Position numbers and translations under genes: made by a program. Shown in pieces: positions 50,135 to 60,565 of a stretch of 64,000 bases of DNA. The notes beneath the pieces were generated by a model, which worked only from the letters and a program-made list of their open reading frames with translations, did not search any database and was not told the DNA's origin. Location of the stretch: contig NZ_VTRU01000009.1 of the NCBI RefSeq assembly GCF_008274625.1, positions 54,280-118,279 on the forward strand. Reading direction: 5' to 3'. The stretch is from Chryseobacterium panacisoli. GTDB lineage: Bacteria > Bacteroidota > Bacteroidia > Flavobacteriales > Weeksellaceae. How positions within the stretch are numbered: the first letter of the stretch is position 1; each line of letters starts with the position of its first letter.

Positions 50135-52474
50135 ATGCAGAAGATAGAATTTCAGGAAAAGGAAGATAGTTTGAATCTAAGAAAAATTATCTCTCAATAC
50201 CTTTATAAATGGCCATGGTTTATTGCCTCCATTTTACTTTTTGTAATAAGTGCTTATATTTATCTTAGATATAGTGTACCTCAATATCAATCGACAACGG
50301 TTCTTAAATTTGATAAAAAACAAAATAATCTTTCCTCGGCATTGTCTGATCTGGAGAATTTGGGTATGGGCCTAGGGAATGCTGATGAGCTGAAAAGTGA
50401 GGGAGCTGTTGTCACCTCACGACCTATTCTAATGGAGGTAGTGAAAAACCTTAATCTCAGTGTGGAATATTTCAATACAGGAGAAATTAAAGATTCACAA
50501 CTATTTAGCAAAATTCCAGTTGTTGCAAAAGTATTATCATATAATAATAATGAAAATTTTAAATTTTCTGAATATACAATGATAGACTTAAAGGGAGATG
50601 AATTTACACTTCAGAATGAAAAAAAAGCAACCTTTAAGGGTAAGTTCAATGTACCCCTGAATTTAGATTTTGGAATCGTGATGTTCCATAGAAATTCTGC
50701 TTTTCCTTTTAAATCAAAATATAAAATAGTTTTTTGGAATCCTATTGAGAAAGTAAAAAAATTAGAAAAAAAGATAGAGGTAAATTTACCAGATGAAAAA
50801 GCCATGCTAATGGAGATTAACCTGATAGGAACCCTTCCTGAAAAATCGGAGGCTATTCTTAATGAGGTTACTAAGCAATATAATCTGGATGGTCAGAAAG
50901 ATAAAAATTTACAAGCACAGAATACTCAGGAATTCATCGATAAAAGACTGGAAGTGATTACCAAAGACCTTTCAGGGGTAGAAAACCAAAAAGAAGATTT
51001 CGAGAACCGTAACCGTATTGTGGACATTCAGGCACAGGCCGAACTGGCATTACAGAACACCAGTGATAATACCAAAGTTCTTCTTCAGCAGCAGGCTCAG
51101 CTGGATCTTCTGAATTCACTTTCAGGAGAGGCTTCAAAAGGCAATAACCAGCTTATGCCATCCAATCTTGGATTGAATCCTTCACTGGAACAAACGATAT
51201 CTCAGTATAACTCGTTGATTATCAGTAGGAATAAAACCCTTAAGCAGGCTACTAACGAAAACCCTGCTGTCATAGAAATGAACAGGGAAATAGCCTCTTT
51301 AAAAGAAGTGATCCGTGATAATATCCGTGAGCAGAAGCAAACGGTGCAGACAGGTATCTCTCAGCTGCAGAACCAGATCAATACTAACAACAGTATGATT
51401 CAGAAAGTTCCCGGGCAGTCTAAAGTCTATAGGGGAATCGAGCGTCAGCAAACTCTTAAAGAGCAATTGTTTTTATTCCTTCTTCAAAAAAGAGAAGAAA
51501 ACGCAATCAATCTTTCGGTAAATGTACCGAAAGCTAAAATTGTAAACCCTGCATTTACAGAAGATATACCTGTATCCCCTAAAAAAGATATTATCCTTTT
51601 AGGAGCTATATTACTTGGGGTATTATTTCCTTTTGCTGTTTTATACTTCCTTTTCATGATGGATGATAAGATTTATACCAGAGATGATATTAAAGAACGT
51701 TCAGAATTGGGTGTATTGGTAGATATCCCTTCGCTTAAGGATAATGAAAACCATTTGATACAGAAAAACGACTTCTCGGAGCTGGCTGAAGCTTTCAGAG
51801 TTCTTGTTTCCAATCTTAAATTTATTTTGCCTGTAAAAGATTCTGCTAAAGTAATTATGGTAACTTCATCCGTAAAAGGAGAAGGGAAAACCCTGGTATC
51901 TGTGAATCTTGCGCTTACCATTGCCAATAAAAATTCAAGAGCGCTTCTGATTGGTTCAGATATTCGTAACCCTCAGATTCAGCGATATGACAGTGAGCCG
52001 ACCAAAAGAAAAGGTCTTACAGAATATTTATATGATAATTCTGTAAACGTGGAAGAACTTATCCATACATCCACTACCAATCCTTCATGTGATGTTATTT
52101 ATGCCGGAGCAATTCCTCCTAACCCTCAGGAGCTGCTTTCTAACGGAAGATATCAAAAGCTTATTGCGGATATGTCTTCTCAATATAGTTATATCATTAT
52201 TGACTCTGCTCCACTTATGCTGGTTTCAGATACTCTTAGTATTGTTGATACAGCAGATGCAACACTATATGTTGTAAGATCAGGAGTATCAAGAAATATT
52301 TTGATAGATTTTGCTAATGATCTGGTGAAAGACTCTAAGTTGAAAAACGTATCTTTTGTTGTTAATGATGTTTCAAAACGTGCAGGAGGTTACGGATATA
52401 ACTATAGCTATGGATATGGCTACAGTCAAACAAATGATAAAAAAAGTTGGTGGAGTAAAATTTTCAAATCATAA
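50135..52474 (+). CDS. Polysaccharide co-polymerase/tyrosine autokinase (Wzc family)
   Basis: 779 residues. Membrane segments near 28-48 and 490-515 flank a long periplasmic coiled domain (Wzz-like). The cytoplasmic BY-kinase domain has Walker A SVKGEGKTLVS (Lys585), Walker A' LLIGSDIRNPQ and Walker B YIIIDSAPLML. It ends in a tyrosine cluster with six Tyr at alternate positions (753-763) that would be autophosphorylated. Wzc controls chain length and drives the Wza channel. No Wzb-like phosphatase is seen in this window. It is followed 2 bases later by the epimerase gene. Confidence 0.92.
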   Translation: MQKIEFQEKEDSLNLRKIISQYLYKWPWFIASILLFVISAYIYLRYSVPQYQSTTVLKFDKKQNNLSSALSDLENLGMGLGNADELKSEGAVVTSRPILMEVVKNLNLSVEYFNTGEIKDSQLFSKIPVVAKVLSYNNNENFKFSEYTMIDLKGDEFTLQNEKKATFKGKFNVPLNLDFGIVMFHRNSAFPFKSKYKIVFWNPIEKVKKLEKKIEVNLPDEKAMLMEINLIGTLPEKSEAILNEVTKQYNLDGQKDKNLQAQNTQEFIDKRLEVITKDLSGVENQKEDFENRNRIVDIQAQAELALQNTSDNTKVLLQQQAQLDLLNSLSGEASKGNNQLMPSNLGLNPSLEQTISQYNSLIISRNKTLKQATNENPAVIEMNREIASLKEVIRDNIREQKQTVQTGISQLQNQINTNNSMIQKVPGQSKVYRGIERQQTLKEQLFLFLLQKREENAINLSVNVPKAKIVNPAFTEDIPVSPKKDIILLGAILLGVLFPFAVLYFLFMMDDKIYTRDDIKERSELGVLVDIPSLKDNENHLIQKNDFSELAEAFRVLVSNLKFILPVKDSAKVIMVTSSVKGEGKTLVSVNLALTIANKNSRALLIGSDIRNPQIQRYDSEPTKRKGLTEYLYDNSVNVEELIHTSTTNPSCDVIYAGAIPPNPQELLSNGRYQKLIADMSSQYSYIIIDSAPLMLVSDTLSIVDTADATLYVVRSGVSRNILIDFANDLVKDSKLKNVSFVVNDVSKRAGGYGYNYSYGYGYSQTNDKKSWWSKIFKS

Positions 52475-52476
52475 AA

Positions 52477-53445
52477 ATGAATAAAATTTTAATTACAGGT
52501 GGAGCGGGTTTTATCGGTTCTAACTTAACAGAGTATTTTTTAAATAAAGGTTATAACGTTGTTTGTTTAGACAATTTCGCAACAGGACACCGTCATAATG
52601 TTGAACCTTTCCTTGAAAATCCAAACTATCAGCTTATCGAAGGAGATATCTGTGATTTGGAAATTTGTCAGAAGGCGGTGGAAAATGTAGATTATATTCT
52701 GCACCAGGCTGCCCTCGGTTCAGTTCCCAGATCAATTAAGGATCCTATTACAAGTAACGATGTGAATGTTTCAGGATTTTTAAATATGCTGATTGCTGCC
52801 CGTGATGCCAAAGTAAAGCGTTTCGTGTATGCAGCTTCCTCATCCACATATGGTGATTCTGCATCATTACCTAAAGTAGAAGATGTTATTGGAAGACCAT
52901 TATCGCCATACGCCATTACTAAATATGTCAATGAATTGTATGCAGATGTATTTGGAAAAACTTATGGATTGGAATGCATTGGTTTGAGGTATTTTAATGT
53001 ATTTGGAAGAAGACAGGATCCCAACGGAGCTTATGCTGCAGTGATTCCTTTATTCATAAAACAACTAATCAACCACGAATCACCAAAAATTAATGGTACA
53101 GGTGATTTTTCCCGTGATTTTACATATATTGACAACGTAATTCAGATGAATGAGCTGGCCATGCTTACTGAAAACCCAGATGCAGTGAATACAGTTTATA
53201 ATACAGCAGTGGGTGATCGTACAACATTGAATGATCTGATTGAATATCTTAAAAAATATCTTAGCGATTTTGATGGAGAGATTGCCAACATTGATGCTGT
53301 TCATGGTCCGAACCGTGTAGGAGATATCCCACACTCACTGGCATCCGTTGAAAAAGCAGAAAAATTATTAGGATATAAACCTAGCCACAATATAGATAAA
53401 GGTTTAAAAGAAGCTATTAACTGGTATTGGACAAATTTAAAGTAA
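52477..53445 (+). CDS. NAD-dependent sugar epimerase (UDP-GlcNAc 4-epimerase-like, WbpP/TviC type)
   Basis: 322 residues. Extended SDR: GGAGFIGSNLTEYF near 8, DNFATGHRHNVEPF, HQAALGSVPRSIKDP, active-site Ser in AASSSTYGD and YAITKYVNELYA (Tyr/Lys pair). The GSVPRSI and YFNVFGRRQDPNGAYAAVIP blocks are those of WbpP, which interconverts UDP-GlcNAc and UDP-GalNAc or their uronic acids. With the dehydrogenase next to it, UDP-GalNAcA synthesis (the Vi antigen route) is likely. Confidence 0.88.
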   Translation: MNKILITGGAGFIGSNLTEYFLNKGYNVVCLDNFATGHRHNVEPFLENPNYQLIEGDICDLEICQKAVENVDYILHQAALGSVPRSIKDPITSNDVNVSGFLNMLIAARDAKVKRFVYAASSSTYGDSASLPKVEDVIGRPLSPYAITKYVNELYADVFGKTYGLECIGLRYFNVFGRRQDPNGAYAAVIPLFIKQLINHESPKINGTGDFSRDFTYIDNVIQMNELAMLTENPDAVNTVYNTAVGDRTTLNDLIEYLKKYLSDFDGEIANIDAVHGPNRVGDIPHSLASVEKAEKLLGYKPSHNIDKGLKEAINWYWTNLK

Positions 53446-53466
53446 ACATTTTTTAATTGAATCTTT

Positions 53467-54759
53467 ATGAAGAAAGAACATAAAATTGCTATTATAGGAT
53501 TAGGATATGTAGGTTTGCCTTTAGCCAGGTTGTTTGCCACACAATATTCGGTTGTAGGTTTTGATATTAATCAGAAAAGGATTGCAGAATTAAACACAGG
53601 GGTAGACAGTACTCTGGAAGTGGAAAATGAAGTATTGGAATCTGTATTAATTCAGAATAACCCTTTTAATGAGGGAGCAGCAAAAGGATTATATTGTTCG
53701 GCTGATATCAAAGATATTCAGGATGCAGACATTTACGTTATTACTGTTCCGACTCCAGTGGATCAACATAACCGTCCTGACCTTACTCCGCTGTATAAAG
53801 CCTCAGAAACTGTAGGAAAAGTGTTGTCTAAAGGTGATATTGTGATTTACGAATCTACAGTATATCCAGGAGCTACTGAAGAAGAATGTATTCCTGTTCT
53901 GGAAAAAGTTTCAGGAATGGTATTTAACCAGGACTTCTTTGCAGGATATTCTCCTGAGCGTATTAATCCTGGTGATAAAGAACATACCGTTGAAAAAATC
54001 TTAAAAGTTACCTCGGGCTCAACACCTGAAATCGGGGAAATAGTAAATAATTTATATAAGTCTGTAATCATTGCAGGCACTCATCTTGCTCCAACAATCA
54101 AGGTTGCAGAAGCTGCCAAAGTAATTGAAAATTCACAAAGGGATATTAATATTGCCTTTGTAAACGAATTGGCAAAAATATTCAATCTTTTAGATATTGA
54201 TACTCACGCAGTATTGGAAGCTGCAGGAACCAAATGGAACTTTTTACCTTTCAAACCAGGATTGGTAGGAGGGCACTGCATTGGTGTAGACCCTTATTAT
54301 CTGGCTCAGAAAGCTCAGGAAAAAGGATATCATCCGGAAATCATATTAGCAGGACGCCGTCTTAATGATTCCATGGGACAGTATGTCGCTTCTCAGCTAT
54401 TGAAAACTATGATTAAAAACAAGGTGACCATCAATGGTGCTACAGTTTTGAATTTAGGAATAACTTTTAAAGAAAATTGCCCGGATGTACGTAATACAAA
54501 AGCGGTAGATGTAATTCATGGGCTTGAAGACTATGCTTTACAAGTAACCACTTTTGATCCATGGGCGAATCCTGATGAAGTAAAACACGAATATGGATTG
54601 GAGGTCGTGAATGAAATTCCACAGGAAAAATATGATGCTATTATCCTTACCGTTGCACATAAACAATTCAATGATCTGGATTTAAAAAATCATTTAAAAG
54701 AAAATGGAATAATTTATGACGTAAAAGGAATCTTAGAAGAAAGTCATTCAAGATTATAA
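53467..54759 (+). CDS. UDP-N-acetylhexosamine 6-dehydrogenase (WbpO/TviB type)
   Basis: 430 residues. Rossmann IGLGYVGLPLARLFA near 10, SADIKDIQDADIYVITVPTP, YESTVYPGATEEECIP, and the catalytic Cys in FKPGLVGGHCIGVDPYYL near 268; C-terminal LGITFKENCPDVRNTKAVDV. The family oxidises C6 of UDP-sugars in two steps with NAD. WbpO-type enzymes use UDP-GalNAc, TviB UDP-GlcNAc. It follows the epimerase gene by 21 bases, which fits an acidic amino-sugar in the polymer. Confidence 0.92.
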   Translation: MKKEHKIAIIGLGYVGLPLARLFATQYSVVGFDINQKRIAELNTGVDSTLEVENEVLESVLIQNNPFNEGAAKGLYCSADIKDIQDADIYVITVPTPVDQHNRPDLTPLYKASETVGKVLSKGDIVIYESTVYPGATEEECIPVLEKVSGMVFNQDFFAGYSPERINPGDKEHTVEKILKVTSGSTPEIGEIVNNLYKSVIIAGTHLAPTIKVAEAAKVIENSQRDINIAFVNELAKIFNLLDIDTHAVLEAAGTKWNFLPFKPGLVGGHCIGVDPYYLAQKAQEKGYHPEIILAGRRLNDSMGQYVASQLLKTMIKNKVTINGATVLNLGITFKENCPDVRNTKAVDVIHGLEDYALQVTTFDPWANPDEVKHEYGLEVVNEIPQEKYDAIILTVAHKQFNDLDLKNHLKENGIIYDVKGILEESHSRL

Positions 54760-54797
54760 ATAAATATGAACTGAAATAAATATTTATTACTATAATA

Positions 54798-56207
54798 ATG
54801 AATAGCAATACTTTACTAAAAAGTACTTTAATATATACCGTTGGTAATTTTGGATCTAAGATTTTATCTTTTCTATTAATTCCTATTTATTCCTACTACC
54901 TTTCCAGAAAAGAATTAGGAGAATATGACTTAGTATTGACAAGTGTCAATTTATTAGTCCCTTTTGTCTCTTTGCAGATGAATGAGGCCATTTATCGCTG
55001 GTTTCTGGATAAAGAAAACGAAAAAGAAAATTATATTGATACTATTTTTAAGCAATGTAGTGTTCTGTTAATAATTTCTTTTATCAGCTTTGAACTGTTA
55101 CTTTACCTTGCCGGGCTTTTCTATCATATTCCTTACCAGAAAGAATTGTCATTGCTGATTATAAGCGCATGTTTATTGCCTTTTTTTCAGCAGATATTAA
55201 GAGGGTTGGGGTTAACGAGATACTATTCATTTATAGGAATTATAAATAGTTTTTTTATATTTTCTTTTAGTTTGCTTTTCTTACTGACGGATATATTTCA
55301 TGATAAGGTACAGGGGATCTTTTATGCTCTTTTTATCAGTAATTTTATTGCAATTTTATTGATGCTGTTCAAAGTAAGCTTTCTGTTTAAGAAATATGTT
55401 AGTATAAAAATTAACTACTCATTACAAAAGCAGATTCTATTTTATTCCCTTCCATTAATATTGAACTCCATAAGCTGGTGGGTTATTAATGCATCAGACA
55501 GATATATTATTTTAAAATTTTTAACAATAGAAGACAATGGTATCTATGCTGTTTCTGCAAGGCTTCCCGCTATTCTGACGATTTTTAATACCGTCTTTAT
55601 GCTGGCCTGGCAGGATATGGCAATCTCCGGAAACGACCCCAATAATCCTTTTTTTTCAAAGCTTTTTAATAAATATATCGCTGTAAATATTGGTTTATCA
55701 ACCATTTTAATAGCGGCTACTCCGTTGATTACGGAAGTTCTGTTTGATTCAAAATTTTATGAATCCTGGAAATATGCCACTCTCCTGTATATAGGCTCTT
55801 GTTTTTCATCGATTTCCGGCTTTTTAGGTGCTATTTACTTGAAAACCAAATCAACGAAGGGGATTTTTATTACAAGTGTGATAGGAGCATTGGTGAATGT
55901 ATTTATTTCAATGGCTTTTATAAAGTATATCGGCCTTTATGCACCTGCTTTAGGTACATTTGTCAGTTTCTTTGTTATGTTTGTTATAAGATACAGACAG
56001 ACTGCTGAGATTTTAAAACTGGATCTAGATATTAAGTCTTTCATCATACAGCTGCTGGTAGTTTTTAGTATAATTATATTGTTATACATAAATAGTAGTC
56101 ATTTAATTTCAATATCTTTAACGGTATTGTCGTTATTGCTTTTCGGTTATTTTAATAAAGATATTTTAAAAAAAGTCTTTAATAAATTAAATTCTCTAAA
56201 AAAATAA
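54798..56207 (+). CDS. Wzx-type polysaccharide flippase
   Basis: 469 residues with about 12-14 hydrophobic segments, beginning MNSNTLLKSTLIYTVGNFGS and running FLLIPIYSYYLSRKELGEYD, the classic MATE/Wzx start. It moves undecaprenyl-linked repeat units across the inner membrane. No substrate specificity can be read from it. It lies in the middle of the polysaccharide operon, 2 bases ahead of the pyruvyl transferase gene. Codon use is clearly more AT-rich than in the housekeeping genes. Confidence 0.85.
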   Translation: MNSNTLLKSTLIYTVGNFGSKILSFLLIPIYSYYLSRKELGEYDLVLTSVNLLVPFVSLQMNEAIYRWFLDKENEKENYIDTIFKQCSVLLIISFISFELLLYLAGLFYHIPYQKELSLLIISACLLPFFQQILRGLGLTRYYSFIGIINSFFIFSFSLLFLLTDIFHDKVQGIFYALFISNFIAILLMLFKVSFLFKKYVSIKINYSLQKQILFYSLPLILNSISWWVINASDRYIILKFLTIEDNGIYAVSARLPAILTIFNTVFMLAWQDMAISGNDPNNPFFSKLFNKYIAVNIGLSTILIAATPLITEVLFDSKFYESWKYATLLYIGSCFSSISGFLGAIYLKTKSTKGIFITSVIGALVNVFISMAFIKYIGLYAPALGTFVSFFVMFVIRYRQTAEILKLDLDIKSFIIQLLVVFSIIILLYINSSHLISISLTVLSLLLFGYFNKDILKKVFNKLNSLKK

Positions 56208-56209
56208 AT

Positions 56210-57205
56210 ATGAATTCCAATAAAGAAAATATAAGACAATTAAAAAATATAATATCTACTCAGCTTACTCCACTCATTGATAATGATTTTATTCTTTTAG
56301 ATATACCTAATCATAGAAATATTGGAGATTCTTTAATTTGGAAAGGAGAATTAGAATTTTTTAAAACATTAGTACATAAATGTATTGGACAATACAATAG
56401 ATATACTTTCAAAAAAAGTGATATAAAATCTGAGAAGACAGTTATTCTGCTGCATGGAGGAGGAAACTTTGGTGATATTTATGAATCAAGTCAAAGTTTT
56501 AAAAGATTCATCATTGAAAACTTTCCCAATAACAGGGTTATTGTTCTGCCTCAAACGGTACATTATAATAGCGAAGCCAATCTGAAAAGAGATTTTGCTA
56601 TTTTCAACAATCATCCTGATCTTCACGTATTAGTAAGAGACCAGCCTTCATATGATACTTTGAAAGCTAATTTTAATGAAGAAAAATTAAAATTAGCACC
56701 GGATATGGCTTTCTTTTTAGATTTTGATGCTGATATCAAGACCAATTCTCCTGAAACGAGAAAAAATTTATATCTGAACAGAACTGATGCAGAAGCAAGT
56801 AAAGATTCTTTTCAAAATGTGATTGAAGGTGAATATGATATAAAAGACTGGCCAACTTACAACTCTTCTTCAAAGAGAATGAATACCATCACCAATTATG
56901 TAGAAGCTTTGGACGGCAAACTTTCAAAAATCATCAAGCATTTGCCTGCTTCTTCTTTAATAATTGATAACGCCTATGGGTTAAAAAAGAAGAATGGGAT
57001 GGATCTGCATATCAACCGCGGAAAGGAGTTCATCAATCAATATCATAAAGTATATACAACCCGTTTACACGGTTTAATCCTGAGTATCTTATTGGATAAA
57101 GAGGTTGTTATCTTAGATAATGTTTATGGGAAAAGTAAAAATTTTTACGATGCATGGCTGAAGAATTTTAATAATGTTAAACTTTATGTAAAGAATGAGT
57201 CCTAA
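56210..57205 (+). CDS. Polysaccharide pyruvyl transferase family protein
   Basis: 331 residues. Family pattern: PNHRNIGDSLIWKGELEFF near 28, LLHGGGNFGDIYESSQSF near 85, LPQTVHYNSEANLKRD, and YTTRLHGLILSILLDKEVV near the C-terminus. Members transfer pyruvate from phosphoenolpyruvate to a sugar as a ketal, adding a negative charge, or act on related substrates. Soluble. Overlaps the next gene by 11 bases. Confidence 0.85.
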   Translation: MNSNKENIRQLKNIISTQLTPLIDNDFILLDIPNHRNIGDSLIWKGELEFFKTLVHKCIGQYNRYTFKKSDIKSEKTVILLHGGGNFGDIYESSQSFKRFIIENFPNNRVIVLPQTVHYNSEANLKRDFAIFNNHPDLHVLVRDQPSYDTLKANFNEEKLKLAPDMAFFLDFDADIKTNSPETRKNLYLNRTDAEASKDSFQNVIEGEYDIKDWPTYNSSSKRMNTITNYVEALDGKLSKIIKHLPASSLIIDNAYGLKKKNGMDLHINRGKEFINQYHKVYTTRLHGLILSILLDKEVVILDNVYGKSKNFYDAWLKNFNNVKLYVKNES

Positions 57206-58214
57206 AATTTCGGTAATTTTACCTGCATATAATGCTGAACAGTATCTTAGAACAGCGGTAGACAGTATACTTGCACAAAGTTTTAAAGACTTTGAATTGT
57301 TGGTTATTAATGACGGTTCCATAGATTTCACAAAAGAAATTATACTAAGCTATAATGATGAAAGGATAAGATACATTGAAAATGAAAAGAATTTAGGGTT
57401 AATAGAAACTTTGAATAAAGGGATTTTATTATCAAAAGGTGAATATATTGCCAGAATGGATGCTGATGATATATGCCATTCATCCCGTTTTCAAATGCAG
57501 ATAGATTTCATGGAAAAGAATCCGGAATATATTATCTGCAGTTCATCCAGAAAGGAATTTGCCGATTCTATTTCTCATTTTCACCTTAGTGTACTTCCGG
57601 TTGATGATACATCAATTAGAATACATTCAATTTTCAGTACACCTTTTACCCATCCGGCAGTAATGTTCAGGGCGGATGTTATTAAAGAGAATAATCTTTT
57701 TTTCGAAAAGGATTATAAGTACGCCGAAGATTATCAATTGTGGATCAAAATTCTGCAATATGGTAAAGGGTACAATTTTAGAATGCCTTTGTTGTATTAT
57801 AGAGATACACCCAATAGCCAGACTAATGTTGGAGCCAGCCAGATAGAACAGAGAAAGAGAACAATATCTAATATTCAGCAGCTTGCTTTACAGCAGCAGA
57901 ATATTGTTTTAGATCAAAAAGAATTAGATTTTATTTATATTCTGTCTTTATCGGATAAAATTAGAAATATCAGTTTTGAAGACTTTTCTGTGGATTTTAT
58001 TCTTTCCTTTTTTAAGAAACTTTCTTTAGAACTAAAATCAAATTATCCGAATAATAAATTCAATGTTAATTGTGTTTTAGGTAAAAGATATCTTAAAATT
58101 TTATTATTTAACTTAAAAAGGTTGCCATTTACTCAGTTAATGAAGTTAGCTTTAAGTAAATTAACTTTTTTTGGAATATATGAATTGATAAATGAAAAGA
58201 TTGGAAATAAATAA
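57195..58214 (+). CDS. Glycosyltransferase family 2
   Basis: 339 residues. GT-A fold start ISVILPAYNAEQYLRTAVDS, LLVINDGSIDFTKEI, metal-binding DxD in RMDADDICHSSRF, and FEKDYKYAEDYQLWIKI (catalytic ED). Inverting transfer of a sugar from an NDP donor to a lipid-linked acceptor, specificity unknown. Overlaps the pyruvyl transferase gene by 11 bases and the next gene by 23, so it is tightly coupled in the operon. Confidence 0.9.
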   Translation: MSPKISVILPAYNAEQYLRTAVDSILAQSFKDFELLVINDGSIDFTKEIILSYNDERIRYIENEKNLGLIETLNKGILLSKGEYIARMDADDICHSSRFQMQIDFMEKNPEYIICSSSRKEFADSISHFHLSVLPVDDTSIRIHSIFSTPFTHPAVMFRADVIKENNLFFEKDYKYAEDYQLWIKILQYGKGYNFRMPLLYYRDTPNSQTNVGASQIEQRKRTISNIQQLALQQQNIVLDQKELDFIYILSLSDKIRNISFEDFSVDFILSFFKKLSLELKSNYPNNKFNVNCVLGKRYLKILLFNLKRLPFTQLMKLALSKLTFFGIYELINEKIGNK

Positions 58215-59505
58215 TACTATAGATAAATTCACAAAATCTGATTACCTTATAGGTATATCAATATGTTTTGTGATTTCAATATTATATATGTTTAATTTAA
58301 ACCAGATAGTAGTAGGTGGTTTATCTATTCTGTTATTTCTTTTTTACTTTAATCGTATACGTAAAAGGGCTACCGTTAATGAAGCATTTACTGTTTGTTT
58401 AATATTAACTTTACCTTTCAGTTTCAGCCCTTTAGTGGGAAGCAGCTTCTTCAGCCTTTTTATTATCATTCAGTTTTTATTTATCTGTGTATTACTGGCA
58501 AGTAACTTTTCTTCAAAAAAGAACCAGCTCATTCAAGTCCTGGGGCTGGGATTATTATTGTTTTGTTTGGGTGTCTATTTTTTTAATCAGTCCAATTATC
58601 CGAAAATTTTAGTCGAAACATTGATAAAAACACTGTTGTTTTTATTAATAATTATAATAGCGTTAATTAAGTTAAGAATGTCTGACTTAACTGTTTCTTC
58701 GATGATGAAGTTCTATGTTTTCGCAGCATCCGTGGCAGGTTTAATGGTATTAATCCAATACCTGTCTTTGAAAATTCTGGGAATAAATTATCTGGGTGTT
58801 CAGAATCAATTTGGTAAATCCAGAACTGGATTTGCTGGTCTTTTTTATGATTATAGTATTTCATCTATCTATTTATCAAGCGCCTCTTTGATTTTATGTT
58901 ATGGATTATTGACTAAGAAATATATCATTAATTATAAATTGAGTATCATTTTCTTGCTTTTTACTATAGGAACCAGTGTATTAACTTCTGGAAGATCCGG
59001 TATAGCAGCTCTTTTTATAGCCCTTTTCTTTCTGCTTATATACCTGAGGAATATAAAAATAATTGTGGTATCATTAATTGTAGGGTTTCCCCTGGTTAAG
59101 ACCATATTATATATATATTCTTTGAATAGAACAACTAATTTATCCAATGACTCCGGACGTTTAGATAACTATTTGAATGCCCTCAACTATTTTTATAAAG
59201 ACTTCTGGTTTGGTGCCAGGTTTTTGGGCTTTAGTGAGACATCAAAATCTATGTTACCCCATAATTTTATTTTAGATTTTCTTGTACAGTATGGTGTTAT
59301 TTTTACCTTACTGCTATTATTATTTCTAATTGTTGTGTGGTTTAAAGGTTTAAAAAAGCAGCCAATTTTGTTTTTTCTTTTTTTATTAATGCTTGTTGGA
59401 GGAAACTTCCATGCATCATTTATAAATACGCACTATATCGTTATTCCACTTATTCTAATTATCGGAACACTCAATAATAATGAAAGTATATCATATCATA
59501 AATAG
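58192..59505 (+). CDS. O-antigen/capsule polymerase (Wzy/WaaL-like)
   Basis: 437 residues with about eleven hydrophobic segments and a larger periplasmic loop in the second half, including TSGRSGIAALFIALFF and DFWFGARFLGFSETSKSMLP then HNFILDFLVQYGVI, the conserved H-N region of the Wzy_C/O-antigen ligase superfamily. In a Wzx-dependent locus it most likely polymerises repeat units at the periplasmic face. Overlaps both neighbours (23 and 26 bases). Confidence 0.85.
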   Translation: MKRLEINNTIDKFTKSDYLIGISICFVISILYMFNLNQIVVGGLSILLFLFYFNRIRKRATVNEAFTVCLILTLPFSFSPLVGSSFFSLFIIIQFLFICVLLASNFSSKKNQLIQVLGLGLLLFCLGVYFFNQSNYPKILVETLIKTLLFLLIIIIALIKLRMSDLTVSSMMKFYVFAASVAGLMVLIQYLSLKILGINYLGVQNQFGKSRTGFAGLFYDYSISSIYLSSASLILCYGLLTKKYIINYKLSIIFLLFTIGTSVLTSGRSGIAALFIALFFLLIYLRNIKIIVVSLIVGFPLVKTILYIYSLNRTTNLSNDSGRLDNYLNALNYFYKDFWFGARFLGFSETSKSMLPHNFILDFLVQYGVIFTLLLLLFLIVVWFKGLKKQPILFFLFLLMLVGGNFHASFINTHYIVIPLILIIGTLNNNESISYHK

Positions 59506-60565
59506 TTTAAGGTTTGGCGGTGCAGAAAGGTTAGTAGTTGACCTTTGTACTGAATTATCTGAGGGAGGTTCAGACGAAATACATTTGTTATTATTAGACG
59601 ATATTGATACGTCTTTAAAAAAAGAAGTAGAAAGTAATGGAAAAATAAAAATTGAAGCAATTCCTTCAAAAAGCCTTTATGATATTCGGATCCCTTTTTT
59701 TATAAATAAGATAGTGGCAGATGCGGATGTTATTCATTTACATTTATTTCCTACATTATACTGGGGGGTATTATACAAACTTTTATTTTCCGGAAAACAA
59801 AAAGTAATATTTACTGAACATAGTACAGAAAATAACAGAAGATCTAAATGGTATTTAAAAAGAATAGAAAAATTTATCTACTCTAAATTAAATTCTATCA
59901 TCTGTATTTCAGAATCCACAGAAAAAAATCTGATTCAACATTTAGGATCTGAATTTAAAGCAAAAATGAAGGTCATCAATAACGGAGTCAATCTGAGTAG
60001 GTTTTATAATTCAAAAGCTTATTCCCGGACTGTGTATAATCTATCAGACAAAGATTTTTTATTAATTCAGGTTGCAAGTTTTAGAGCTGCAAAAGACCAG
60101 CCTACCCTGATCAGAGCACTTACATTGTTACCTTCTCATGTAAAAGCGATGTTCGTAGGAGATGGGCCGGAATTAGAAAACTGTAATGAACTCGTTAGAA
60201 AGAATGGGTTGGAAAACAGAGCTTTTTTCTTAGGTAATCAGGCTAATATAGCTGAACTCATCAAAATGAGCGATGTAGTAGTTGTGTCATCACACTATGA
60301 AGGATTTGGCATCGTAGCAGTAGAAGGTATGGCTTGTAATAAGCCTGTGGTTGCCTCAAATGTGCCGGGCCTTTCAGAAGTCGTTTCACAGTATGGAATA
60401 TTATTTGATAGAGGGAAAGAGGAGGATTTAGCTGAAATAGTTAAAAATTTATACTCAAATTCATCTTTTTATAACACAACTGCTGAAAAATGTTTTTCCA
60501 GATCAACAGATTTCTCTATTGAAGAAATCGCTAAATATTATCGTGAAATATATTATACATTATGA
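59480..60565 (+). CDS. Glycosyltransferase family 4
   Basis: 361 residues, GT-B fold. N-terminal YHIINSLRFGGAERLVVDLC, FTEHSTENNRR, NNGVNLSRFY, and the nucleotide-binding HYEGFGIVAVEGMACNKPVV near 275 (EX7E motif EGFGIVAVE). Retaining transfer of an unknown sugar. Starts inside the polymerase gene's end (26-base overlap) and overlaps the beta-helix gene by four bases. Confidence 0.9.
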   Translation: MKVYHIINSLRFGGAERLVVDLCTELSEGGSDEIHLLLLDDIDTSLKKEVESNGKIKIEAIPSKSLYDIRIPFFINKIVADADVIHLHLFPTLYWGVLYKLLFSGKQKVIFTEHSTENNRRSKWYLKRIEKFIYSKLNSIICISESTEKNLIQHLGSEFKAKMKVINNGVNLSRFYNSKAYSRTVYNLSDKDFLLIQVASFRAAKDQPTLIRALTLLPSHVKAMFVGDGPELENCNELVRKNGLENRAFFLGNQANIAELIKMSDVVVVSSHYEGFGIVAVEGMACNKPVVASNVPGLSEVVSQYGILFDRGKEEDLAEIVKNLYSNSSFYNTTAEKCFSRSTDFSIEEIAKYYREIYYTL

